Shown in pieces: positions 11,240 through 22,066 of a stretch of 64,000 bases of DNA. The DNA is from Pisolithus tinctorius (taxonomy: Eukaryota > Basidiomycota > Agaricomycetes > Boletales > Pisolithaceae), in assembly GCA_024663395.1 (NCBI GenBank), contig JANFAH010000043.1, positions 1-64,000 of the forward strand. Reading direction: 5' to 3'. The position numbers and the translations under genes are program-made. Numbering within the stretch: position 1 is the stretch's first letter; each line of letters begins with the position of its first letter. Under the pieces are notes generated by a model. That model did not search any database, was not told the origin of the DNA, and worked only from the letters and a program-made list of their open reading frames with translations.

Positions 11240-13050
11240 GGAGCCTTTTTTCTGTCGCACGGAAATCTTCAAGGCATGCGCAATATGTACTTGTATGTGT
11301 AACTCACACTGCCGCCGCCGGGCGACGAGAGTGGGTCTGAGTCAGTGATAATGAGTGTGGACGTGGTTAGGCTTGGAGTCAACTGATTTGGCAAGTCCTC
11401 GTTTCGCGTTTCGCGTTTTGCACGAATCCAGCCAGCGCATGAAGTCTGATTAGGTGGAGAGCGACCGTGACATCAAGATAGCTGTTTGATTTCTACGGTA
11501 CGCTGTGTCACGCTCAGTTCTCTGATGGTATGTATAAGTGCTCTGACAAGCTATACGTCAAATATCATGCAAGTTGAGTGTGACTTGCTACACCCTCGCG
11601 AGTCGTCGCAACTCATGCTTACCCTCGTCGTTCCTTATAATTCTTTCATCATACACAAAACTATCCACCACACACCACCCCTGCTCTCGTCAGACGTGCG
11701 TGGGCTTGACCCTCCGACCAACCTACTCAAACCACGACCCCTCAGCGTTCCGGACAGAACCGCACACCCATTGTTCATGTGGTGATCTTTCGCGTTCCTC
11801 TGAAATTACCCCCATCCATATCTCCCAAGTGGGTCCAGTTTCCTCCCACTGCATCACAGTCCCGTTCGATCGTGTCACTGATCAGTATGCATGTCTCACG
11901 CCGATGTCATCTCCATCCGGCCGATCTCCTGATCTGCATCTGTCGATTGATCAATGTAAATGGGAGTTTCTTCTAAACCGATCTCAGTCCCAATACAACG
12001 ATGTTTACTTGGTAGGTGGATGACTCGATTCGATCTGTGTACTCCGAGGTGTTCGGCATTGTGTCTCCCGGACCTTGAATCTATGGATGTGATGGAATAG
12101 GTAAGACGTCCGTCGATTCAAAGGCAGGACCCAAAACCTCCAGCGAACTGGCCACTGATAGCTTCTGATAAAGCTGACATGCCAAACTTGCTGCAAAATT
12201 TCAAGAACCCGAGATATGTGATAGTGGTTGGTTTTGGTTTCTGACCTTCGCTACTTGATACAATACACCTAAGTTCAACACAAGGCGAATGGTGAGACAC
12301 ACTACCCAACCGCACCTCCGGTCTACACCGACCTATTTTGACTGCCTTGCAGTACTGTTGAAGGCCTCACGTGCTCGAAACCATCTTTTCGGCGTCTGGT
12401 TGACCAAAATGATTCGGTATCAAATACAAACATAGCAACGCTCTATGACGCCATGCACTGAACTGACCGCTACTCCCGCGATCTCGTTCATCGGACGCAC
12501 GCGGACTTGAACAGAGCTGTGCAGTATGGAGGAAAGAAAGGAATTGCATACCTTTTGATTGATGCGCGACATAAATTTGGCAAGCAGGTCATAGCATGCA
12601 ATGAAAATGCAAGCGTGGGGAAATGAGTGGTTGGTGAAAAAAACAAGCTGGCGCCGTTTGCAGGTCTAAAGAGCCCGACGCGTAGGAATCAAAATCGGTT
12701 TGAGACGGATCACGACTTTCTCTGGTGGAGGTTGAGAGAGAAGTAAGAGATGTGGACGGCTCACAATGTTTACCGGAATCCCTCCTCCACAGCGTCAGTG
12801 TCTTGGATATCCATGCGTGGCATGCGTTGCACCTGTACACCTGTATCATGATTGTACATTGCATTTGTTCACTCTTTACCTACAAATTTACCTTCCGTCG
12901 CGGCCTGACCCTTTGATTCCCTGCACAAAGCACCGTCCGACATGGCCACACTCGCAAGGGTCGAACGCCCATAAAAATCGAGGTCACTTTAAAAACTGGA
13001 ATGGAGTAAGGGATAGTAGGTGTAAACCGACTTCGACCTATTTGGATTTG
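11240..13050. other. Intergenic with one weak open frame
   Basis: No recognised gene. A plus-strand frame open at 11574-12023 (149 codons; its 3' half reads QVGPVSSHCITVPFDRVTDQ) could be an exon, as GTAGGT occurs at its end, but nothing else supports it. On the minus strand 12118-12315 is open (65 codons) without support. Confidence 0.35.
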
Positions 13051-13536
13051 GTCTGACACAACAGATTTTGGAGAATTAAGGACAGAATTTAATGTAGTAG
13101 AAAATGTAAAGACTGCACTTGAAAATTAATTTGACAATTCTTCAATGGCAACACTTCAAGTTTTTGTGAATGGCTCAATGTTTGCCAATATTTCAAGTTT
13201 TGCCTTCGAAAAATTGTCAAATTAATTCTCAAGTGCAGTCTTTACATTTTGTACTACATTAAAACCTATGCTTAACTCTCCAAAATCTGTTCACACATGG
13301 ATTTTTGCAAGTTAGGGACAGGTTTTAATGTAGTACAAAATGTAAAGATTGCACTTGAAAATTAATTTGACAATTCTTCAAAGGCAAAACTTAAAGTGTT
13401 TGCAAATGCCTCAATGTTTGCCAATACCTCAAGTTTTGCCTTCAAAAAATTGGTAAATCAATTTTCAAGTGCAGTCTTTACATTTTGTACTACATTAAAA
13501 CCTGTCCTTAACTCTCCAAAATCTGTTGTGTGAGAC
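13051..13536. mobile_element. Tandem foldback MITE (two copies sharing a middle repeat)
   Basis: The outer ends read GTCTGACACAACAGATTTTG and, in reverse complement, GTCTCACACAACAGATTTTG. A third copy of the terminal sequence lies in the middle (about 13270-13330). Each half (13051-13296 and 13297-13536) is itself a long inverted repeat, with A+T-rich arms about 100 bp long. It has no coding capacity. A target-site duplication could not be fixed. Confidence 0.8.
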
Positions 13537-14932
13537 GTCGTATCACGTTTTCCCATTACCTATGAACTTCCAACTAAGGCAAAGGTTTGTTGAATTACTC
13601 TTGCAGCCGGAACTTCCTAGCTAAGCTTGTCGGCGAAAACTGCACATTGGTAGCAGCTTCTTTGACCGAGGTCCGCAACTTGTCTAACGTACCCAACACC
13701 TTGTGGTTGCGCAAATCATGCAGAACGACCGACAGCCAAAGTGCCCCACTTGGACCTGTACAATCATGGATATGAATGCGAATGTTGACCCCCTCGGATC
13801 ACTTCACAGGTTCTTGGTATATGCCCGTCCCTATATAGAACATAGTGTCATTTATCGATCCAGCTGCCTGTAAGGACTCCCACTTCTATTGCCTGCCTTC
13901 AGTTGGGTTGTCGTCCGAGTCCTAAAAACGGCATTCGTGTGCTCGGCTAAGATTGGAGAACAAGAGGGGAGAAGTGTACAGCAGACTGGAGACCAGAGAC
14001 GGCAAACACGAGCACGAAAACCAAATTGGGTGTATGTGCAATTGCTGGAGGGGAAACTCATACTGGATTGTCAAGAGCTAAATCTGCGAGCTTCCGTTCG
14101 CAGGGATAGGCCTTTCCAGTGTACCACAACTCAATCACGACGCATCTAGTGTAAGTTAGACGCAATATTTGGCACGAGTACTCATTGTGCTCACTGCTTG
14201 ATCAATCAATCAATCAAATTCAAATCCGAGGCTTACCTACTAATCCCGGCAACAGTCTCGAAGAAAGGTAGATCCGAGATGAATGACCCGGCCTTAAAAC
14301 TTCCTGTATACATTGGGCTTTAAATTCAGATGTCACTGACGGGGCGGAGACGAGTCGCCTCTAGACAGGAACTTGATACTTGAAGGTACAGCGTAGGCGG
14401 ACACACCTGGTCGTTCGGTTCCGCAAGTACATGGAGATACCACAACGAGAGACCAGTGGGGACACCCTATCAGTACTGAACGAATGGATGTCGACGAACA
14501 GAGAGTTGCAGAATAACGAGGCGAGAATTGTGGACGTCCTATTAAAAACGACACAGAAGCGTCAGTTAAACGTTAGTGGCAAACGACCGAATCAATATAT
14601 CAAGATCTGAGTCGGTTAACTCACAACTAGTTGGGGTTTTCGACTTGGAAATGTAGAAACGCTATGTCGACCTTCTGCCCGCATCGACAGTATCGAGGTC
14701 TGTAGGGATCCAAAACAAACCATCAAGGAACCCAAGTAGGGCAATACACTCGTCGTCTATCGAATCCCGAACATGATTTTTCTTGAATCTGACTAACATC
14801 GCAATCAAGAATTCCATTCGGAGTGGTGGTGCCGGTGTTCCTCGTGGTGGGTATGGTTATTTCAAGCGATGGGGACGCTGGCGAGGGAATGGTAAACGCG
14901 CAAGTAAGCAGACGAGGGATTGTGTGGGAAAT
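13537..14932. other. Intergenic, nothing recognised
   Basis: It contains only short open frames (for example 14380-14610) and a small ATCA repeat at about 14199-14216. No supported gene. Confidence 0.4.
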
Positions 14933-15005
14933 GAAGACGTGGAGAGATGTATGAGAGGGAATGCAGTGGAAGGACGTGGAGAGATGTATGAGAGGGAACG
15001 CAGTG
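14933..15005. repeat. Two-copy tandem repeat, 36-37 bp unit
   Basis: The units 14933-14968 and 14969-15005 share the core ACGTGGAGAGATGTATGAG and differ by one insertion and one substitution. The array lies at the edge of block D. Confidence 0.85.
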
Positions 15006-16560
15006 GAAGACGTCGAGGAGATGACCTTGAAGAAATAGACTGGAAGCAATGCCCGCGAAGTCGAACACAAAGGCAGTGCAGGACCCTCATACAAGTCTTA
15101 TGCATGAAGAAAGCCATTGAATTCTGCTGTGATGGGATTATCTATACGGTTTTGAGCAAGTTGGAACCTGGGCGGAGCGTCGAGTCTGCATGACAGACTG
15201 CACGCTTCCGATGACCATGATCCGATATCCGATATGCGAAGGTGTGGCCCACAATGTCATTGTGATGACACCAGAACGGAGTAGTCATGTAGTATTCGAG
15301 CGATTATGTACAAAGGAATAGAGATAGTAAGTGCCATGGGAATTAAAAAAACTATGACTGCTAGGTACTGTGCTAGCACGTCATAATGATGGTATAGGCA
15401 AATTGGGGACACAAAATTCAACTCACATATATACATCAGATGATCAAAGATCATCCGCTAGCATCATCTAGCTTCGTCTCTTGGAAGTGCAATTCCTTCA
15501 CATCATGGCAGTCGTCATCCACCTAATGGGACTCCATATACATGCTGGATCCGAGTATTCATCTGGCGAACTGGTCATCATGTCAGTTTACAATGACAAC
15601 CGCTAGTTCAGGCAATGCTGAATGGGGCAGAGACCTCTGGAAATTGGCTATAAACACAGAGAGGCCATGGAGAATGTCTGGTGTAACAGAGGCAGAAGCA
15701 CATCGTCCGGCCCCCATGGTAGAGATCACAGGAGGTAGGTGGCCAGCAGGTGGGTGTAAATCACGACAGTAGTTAGTGTGAAGATCTATGAGAAGTTGGA
15801 CTTGTGATGGCTTGTAGCTCCCGAACATTGAGAGCCATCCTCCTGAAAATGATGTAGTCCCTTCCCAGGAGCAAGATGGGAATGCTTTCGCCATTGCCAC
15901 TAGGGTGATCCTGGCATAACAATAGCATTGCTGAACGTAGAGATTGTAGTGTTTAAAAGTGGTGGATGCGGCGCTTGCAAAGAAAGCATATCAAAGAGAA
16001 GGAGTGGAGAGCAGTCTCATCGAAGTGTACCCTTCAGTACAGGATCTTGACCGGCTCTTTGCCAGTACTCATGGTGCTCCCTTCGTAGGGATATTAGAAA
16101 TGTCAGTCACTGAAGCAGGTCATTAGAGTTGGATATACCTGGCTCGCATGACTGTGATAGTGTCCCTTGCGACTGCCACCATTTGAGGATATCACTTGCA
16201 TACTATTGTTACTCAGGCTGTGCTCAATGGTGAACAGGAGCCTCTCTCCTGTCACACAGCATCTGCACATGACCACGCTCGAGTAGTCAATGTACTTATG
16301 ACCAACATGAATGTGAACCAGAAGAAATTTGTGATACCAAGAAGACCAGGAAGGAATGTAATACAGATCACATGCATTGACCATTGCCGCTGGTTGAGTT
16401 CTTGCAGTGCGTAGGAAATCTTGAACGCCATACTGTCTCGAGCTCTCGAGCTTGTGAAGGAGCAAAGTGGTAGTGGCATGTGCCATTGATAGAGTGGGTT
16501 GCAATGACTGGGGCTGTCATTGGGAGGAGATTCAGGGGACACTGTCGCACTAGTTATGTA
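15005..16560 (-). repeat. Block D, inverted duplicate of block C
   Basis: The reverse complement of this stretch aligns with 6870-8130. D keeps the second exon of the gene, which C lacks, so neither copy derives simply from the other. Confidence 0.8.
15583..16504 (-). pseudogene. Uncharacterised QCYW-motif protein, copy D
   Basis: The minus-strand exon 1 (16504 downward) reads YGVQDFLRTARTQPAAMVNA. The exon 2 equivalent (about 16240-16130) reads VTGERLLFTIEHSLSNNSMQ. Exon 3 begins near 16083 (EHHEYWQRAGQDP) and ends in an open frame to 15583 containing QQCYCYARITLVAMAKAF. Exon 3 has a TGA where copy C has TGG, and a one-base deletion about 30 bases later. The QCYW tryptophan is replaced by cysteine. 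Confidence 0.65.
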
Positions 16561-16725
16561 GGATGAAGCAGAAAATGTATAACACGAAAATGAGGACTTG
16601 CCTAATTTGTCATTGTTTACATGCTGACAAATCATCTGGATGATCAGGTGGTTTATTATGTAAGCATTTTTTTCCCATCCTCCATGCCCACAATCCCATC
16701 AAAAGGTCACATTTCATGATTTCAC

Positions 16726-16941
16726 CAGTCAGGGACAAAAGCGTTGCAATGCACTTTTTGGAAAGAATAGGGTGTATCTCAGCATGTATTGCTTTGTTTG
16801 ACTGAACCTTAGTGCTCTGGAAAGCTTAGAGTCATCCCTTTCCAATGGTATAGGTATCATGATTATCTGTGCAGAATAGCACGAGCTACATCAGCAACAA
16901 TTCACACCTCACAAACATTGCAACGCTTTTGTCCCTCACTG
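16726..16941. mobile_element. 216-bp MITE with 26-bp terminal inverted repeats
   Basis: The left end is 16726-16751 and the right end 16916-16941. They are inverted repeats with one mismatch; the outer 20 bases of the left end are CAGTCAGGGACAAAAGCGTT. The interior is non-coding. It abuts the KDZ transposase frame just after the residues AEVQ and cuts the transposase short. Confidence 0.8.
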
Positions 16942-18418
16942 TACCTCTGCGATATGTGGAGTGGCCTTCAAATAGTCTGCATAGTTTGGATTGGTCACCA
17001 TATAACCTAGTCCGTCCATCAACCACACTTGATCTTCGGATTTCCGCTCATGCATGTGTTCCGCTTTAAAGTTTCCGTCCATTACTACTGTGCGTGTGAA
17101 CCACCAGCTGGAGAAGGTCAGCATATGAGGATTGCAGTATTGGAGCAGCTTACTGGTCCAAATCCTCATTGGTATCAACATTTATTCCAGGCTGGGGGCA
17201 TGCTGCGCAAAATAATGCCAGTCTGCCTTTCTCTGCTGACCTGGTTGTCCCGCAGAATCCATTCCATTTAAGTAGCTTGAGGTATCTCCATTTCCGTGCA
17301 ACCCATAGAAGCTCACGGTATCTATCCTGATTGACCCTTCAGATATTCCAACACTTGGAACCAAAATACCAAATCTTACTGGAACTAGGTGTGGAAACAC
17401 ACTGGATGTGATCCAATGCAACTTGCTGTAATAGTTCATACTGGACATTCCACATTCCAGGTTGTCCCTCAGGAAGTCATCCAGAACCGCGAATGTGAAT
17501 GCGGTGCTTGGCTTCTCGAACGTTGAGGGAAATAGTTTGGCTCTGAGTAACTGTATGTATTGGGCTTCTGCAGTCTCGCATTCACACCAATTCACTACAA
17601 TGAAATGAACACCTGTGACATCCACAACAGTGAGATATCTTGACCATGCTGGAGGACAGAGGTGCTTTGGGTTTTCTTCAATATCTTCCACATCTTCCCA
17701 CTCTTGATCATCCATGGGCAGAGGTTCACCTGCTGCTTGCTGGGCTTGTGCGATCGCATGGGGACAGGGTGCTCCACCATGTCCCAGGTGCAACCGAACA
17801 CCAGTCTGTGGGTCTTGATGTGAATGTAATTCTGGGCAACCAGCTGATCTCTCACCATATGGAGGGCGGATTCCTTGTAGAAGTCCCCTGTCCACTGTTG
17901 GATCCTGTGGAAAGGCAGACTCTCATGACTCTTCCGGCAACATTCTGTGCAGAATAGGGGCTGATGCAAGCAATCTGGACATCTGTACACCCCGTTGTTG
18001 CCACACCAGGTGCAGTTCCTTGGCTCTGGGGAGGCTTCCAGCTCCAGGAGTATCTTCAAGAACTCCCCCTTCCATGGAACCCATTCGTGGATGTAATCGT
18101 TCTGCGTCTGACACACCATGTGAAGTCCGCTTTTGGGTTGGCGAACTGCTGCATACCTTTTTTCCGCGGTAACATCAGCTGCTGGACCGGTGGGCTCATG
18201 CTTTCATGTCCGTCAAAGGCTGAATCCGCCCATGCATCAAAGTACTTGTGGGAGCGAGACCTTGAATGCTTGGATGGCGAGGATCGGGGAGAATGGACAG
18301 GGGTTGCTGGATCTGGCTGTTTGATCGCGACTTCTACCAATTGCGATCTATATCTACCTCCAGTTCTCTGAGTCTTGACTTCCAGCTGCTTCACCCCGAT
18401 GGCCCGGGGTAGGACCAA
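16936..18418 (-). pseudogene. KDZ transposase with CxC2 cysteine cluster, broken
   Basis: KDZ (Kyakuja-Dileera-Zisupton) transposases move large DNA transposons common in agaricomycetes. In minus-strand order: a serine/proline-rich N-terminus (from 18418); the CxC2 cluster CTWCGNNGVYRCPDC and LFCTECCRKSHESLPFHRIQ; the core block LTVVDVTGVHFIVVNWCECE with FTFAVLDDFLRDNLECG; and TRTVVMDGNFKAEHMHER. Introns splice cleanly after ALHM and before WWFTRT. A frameshift near 18110 separates the N-terminus from the cluster, and another near 17200 precedes the PQPGIN block. The 3' part is missing beyond a MITE at 16941. The remaining conserved C-terminal half is not found downstream. Confidence 0.9.
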
Positions 18419-19056
18419 TCATTCTCATGCCCTTTTGAGTACTTCCCTTGGCCATCTGGAGGTTGCTGATTTGACAGTATGAGGTCAGTTGTTAGAAACA
18501 CTACCGCTAGTGCAAGTCGCTTTATCATTTAGCTCTATTGATGTCGGTACCTTAACACATGTCAGGGCATAAATACAAACACAACTACACTGGCCTTGTG
18601 CAATGCATGGCGCTGCCTTCTTATTACCGCTCAATCCCTGCCCGCACATTCCCTTCCTGCTGCAACATTACCTGGGTGCTTTGCCTGGATTATGATGGTG
18701 AATTTGGATGCTATATTAGCTGATGTAGGTGAAACGAGATGTTCAGTATCAATATAAGTATGGATATGATTGGGCCAGCCAACTGACAGCCCTGGATGCA
18801 AACCGGGAGCTAATCCGCCTTTGGGCGGGATCCTGTCAAAGAGATCAGCCCGATTGGATATTTTGGTCGCTTCACGGAGCTCCCGTCAAAGATATCAGCC
18901 TGATTGGATATTTCGGTTGCTTCATGGAGGTCCAAACGAATTCCTTGGCATGACCGTACTAGTACTGAAATGCATTGAGACCAAACAAGGGCACGAAAAA
19001 ACTTAGCAGCCAACCATCTATTATACACCATTATACATCATACCACATCATACTCC
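18419..19056. other. Divergent intergenic region of the KDZ element
   Basis: It lies between the divergent KDZ transposase and the next gene, so it probably held both promoters. A two-copy tandem repeat of 50 bp is present at 18835-18934. Nothing else was recognised. Confidence 0.4.
18835..18934. repeat. Two-copy tandem repeat, 50-bp unit
   Basis: The units 18835-18884 and 18885-18934 share GTCAAAGA, ATCAGCC, GATTGGATATTT and GCTTCA blocks with a few substitutions. Confidence 0.8.
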
Positions 19057-21590
19057 ATGGAGTCCCAGTATGAATCAGACACCTGGGATCAGACAGAAAG
19101 AGATGATGCTGATGGTGAGCAAGATATAGAACCATCAGATGTGGGGGAAAGGGAGGAAGAAACATTTGAAGTGGAAGAGTTGGAGATCCTTGGGTGCTGA
19201 CGCCAGGAATGGAGGCAAGCAGGGAAGAAGAAGAAGCCTGCAGTTCTGCTATCTATATGGGAGGAGATGCAGGGATTGGACAGGAACAAAGAGTTGAGAG
19301 GGAGCAAAGTCCAGACCAAGTGCAAGGTATGCTCTAAAAGTTCTGATTCAGATGCTCACAATTCAAAGCACCCTTGTAGCTAATACAAGATTGGTTGAAA
19401 AAGCCCCTCCGTTCAAAGAAGCCCCGAATTACCCTTAGATCCAGTTACAAATACTCTGTGCAGGCAGTGGTCCGCAAATTGTACCAAGAGCAAATACAGG
19501 AGAAGCTTGCAAAAATGAAAGTAGAAGAAGGCGATACCCATGGAAGCAAGCAGATCCAACAGTATCAGAATGCATTGACAGCTTTTATTCAGGACGACCT
19601 GATGGAGGAACAATTGGCTGCAGCTGAAGATATAGCGGAAAGGTGGAATGGGCGGGAAGGCCCTGTGCCAGAGACAAAAGCAAGGTGCAATTTTATGAGG
19701 TCAACTTCCCAGTCTTCAATTTATCCTGGTTCCCAGGAATGCAGCCAAGTATGGGTACAAGTATGTCCGAAACTTTGCGATGGAGATGTGGAGATATTGC
19801 GGAATGTGCATAGTGTGTATGGCTGGGTGGAAAAATGAGGAGGGAACTATACAGGCATGCACATGAGTCCACCATATTCTCCTCTAGGCCTAGGTAAGAC
19901 TCATGCAATGACAGTATGGACTTCAATAACGAAATCGTGGATGGATCCCCTTCAATGATGTCCGCACACTGGAAGGAAGCTGGTGAGAGTACCTTGGGGA
20001 AACATTTGAGGAACCAGGAACACTGCCCGAGCATGATGGCAAGTCAAGTCCCGAACGTGCTCGGAAAAAGACAGCGGCCAAAGCAACAAGGACGGGCAAG
20101 GTTGACTCCGTGAAATTGGTGAAAAATGCCGATGGAGAGATTTGGATAGGAGAAATCGCGGGCCTTAGCTGGGACCAACTACAAAAAATGGTTCGCGGAT
20201 TTATGACTGCTCACTACCGTGAGTGGCCAGAGTATTTAGTCTCCTCAATCTCTGACGAGTGCTATCAGGATTAGCATGTGGAAATCCCTCATCAGCAGTG
20301 CCGTTCAAGAATTTCAGTCATCATCAAGCAGAAATGATAGCAGCCCGCCATCTTCCTGAAGGATTTACCTTCGACCGTGACCCAAGTCACATGTGGACGA
20401 CAACAGCTACCCAGCTGCTGTCCTTTTGGCGCAAGCGACAGGAAACCCATCCAAATGATGTGTTTGGATTTCAGAAATGGATCGATCGATCTGGCGAGCT
20501 GCAGCCACCAGTGGATAGAACTTTGGTACCCCTCCAGGTTGTGAGGCAGCGGAAATACCAAAAGACACCTGCCCCCAAATACAAAAAGAATCCTGGATGG
20601 AAAAATGTCAAGGGCAAGGGTAAAGCGCAGGAAGAGGGAGTGGCGGATGATAGCGTGGATGATAGTGTGGATGATAGCCCAGATGACAGCCTGGATGACA
20701 GTTTGGATGATCACGGCGAGGCTGAGGGGAGCGATGTTGGAACAGATGATCCCTCCACTAAAAAGGTGTGCCATGTGTGATTTTCATGCATGACAGATCA
20801 GCACTAATGTGATTCCGGTCTTCAGGTATCTGGCGGGAGGCAAAACCGTGCCAAGACACCATTCCCTTCTCATTCCCGCTCAAATCCCCCACCAGCTGAG
20901 CTCTCTGCACCTCCAGCCCATGCAAACACCCTGGTGCATCATCCACGAAATAAAGCGCTAACTGACGATAATGGGAGGGAAAGCAACGGCCATGATTCCG
21001 ATGATGAAGCTGATGAAGACACTTATTTGCCCACCCTATCCAATTCAAAGAAATCGGCAACATCCCTGAATAGTGAGCTTCCCGCTGTAATTTGTATTTG
21101 CAGCAAACCCTGATCTGCACTCAGGGAGTGAGTACACAACTGAACTACAGGACCACTCAGAATACACAGATGCAGATGGATTGGAGAGCATTCCTTTCAC
21201 TGACCTCCCAACTGAGGAGGGGTCAACGAGCAGAAACAAAGGTGGAAAGCTGAAATCCGCCCTGAAGCGCACGCACAAGGCAAGTTCGGCCATGTTGAAT
21301 CAGTTGTCATAGCTAACAAGTTTGCGCTGTGTGTTAAGTAGGCTCTGTCAGAATCGAGTGAGCCAGACATGAATCAACGTTGACCTGGGGCCAAATACTC
21401 GTCCAAGTCCAACAATAATGGATCTGTGACCTCCAATGCAGCATCCGCGAATGTGAAACAGGGCGTCCCTGGGAGCACCTGGAAGTCACCTCGTGTCAGA
21501 AAGGCCCCTGCAAGGCCAGATGCAGATGTTCCATCTCCTGATGCAAAGAGATCACACAAGCAAACAGGCAGCAATCAGAAGCGGAAGTAG
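19057..21590 (+). CDS. KDZ-associated accessory protein, multi-exon, function unknown
   Basis: A chain of open plus-strand exons runs from ATG 19057 to TAG 21588-21590. Recognisable blocks: an acidic N-terminus; PRITLRSSYKYSVQAVVRKL; DIAERWNGREGP; NADGEIWIGEIAGLSWDQL; HHQAEMIAARHLPEGF; FWRKRQETHPNDVFGF and FQKWIDRSGELQ; an Asp-rich repeat; then a Ser/Lys-rich basic tail. I know similar long unnamed agaricomycete proteins with the blocks (A)xxWNxxGPP and GEIWIG; they tend to occur with large DNA transposons. No catalytic motif is seen. Several exon joins were not resolved, and a TGA at about 19198 needs either a small intron or is a defect. A chromatin or DNA-binding role would be a guess. Confidence 0.55.
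20647..20716 (+). repeat. 12-bp coding minisatellite (DDSx repeats)
   Basis: About five to six copies of a 12-base unit (GATGATAGCGTG-like) encode DDSV, DDSV, DDSP, DDSL, DDSL. The units vary mostly at synonymous positions. They form an acidic linker in the accessory protein. Confidence 0.8.
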
Positions 21591-22066
21591 TTGTCGAATC
21601 CCTCAAACATTCAGAGCGGAAACCTTTTTTGGAACTCGTGTATGGTCTATAGAGGGCTTAGCCTAGTTTTACACATTAGAATACAAGTGTATGGAATGTA
21701 TGGTAGCTCATGACACCATGGTGGTTGTGAGAGGTGTCTTTGATATCGGAGAGAGGGATAGTTAAGCGGGATGATTGAGCAGGACAATTGAGCGGAGAGC
21801 TGAGCGGGACAGGTCTACGTATTGGCCATGTGGAAGCGACTGGTAGCTATCTATGTAGGGAGATATTGCTGCTCATCTCCCATGTATTGCTGTTACCCAA
21901 AATTTGGCTCTGTCTGCCATTGTCCAACCTTGCTGAACCAAATATGGCCGTGTCCGCCATTGTCCAACCTTGCTTCCCATGGTGTGAATGATATTCTCAC
22001 CATTGTTCCTACAAGTTTAAATCTTGATTGATCATTGAGCTATCAGCGAACCCATTGTCGTTGAAT
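21591..22066. other. Intergenic, small repeat
   Basis: A short duplicated motif (TGTC(T/C)GCCATTGTCCAACCTTGC) occurs at about 21913 and 21949. No gene was recognised. It separates two co-directional accessory genes. Confidence 0.4.

Noticed and set aside
14783..15193. Plus-strand frame of 136 codons rich in Arg/Gly
   Set aside because: It spans the edge of block D and a 36-bp tandem repeat; the block C counterpart does not keep it open.
20292..20774. Minus-strand frame of 160 codons with hydrophobic Ile/His repeats
   Set aside because: It is the complement of the DDSx coding repeat in the accessory gene on the plus strand.
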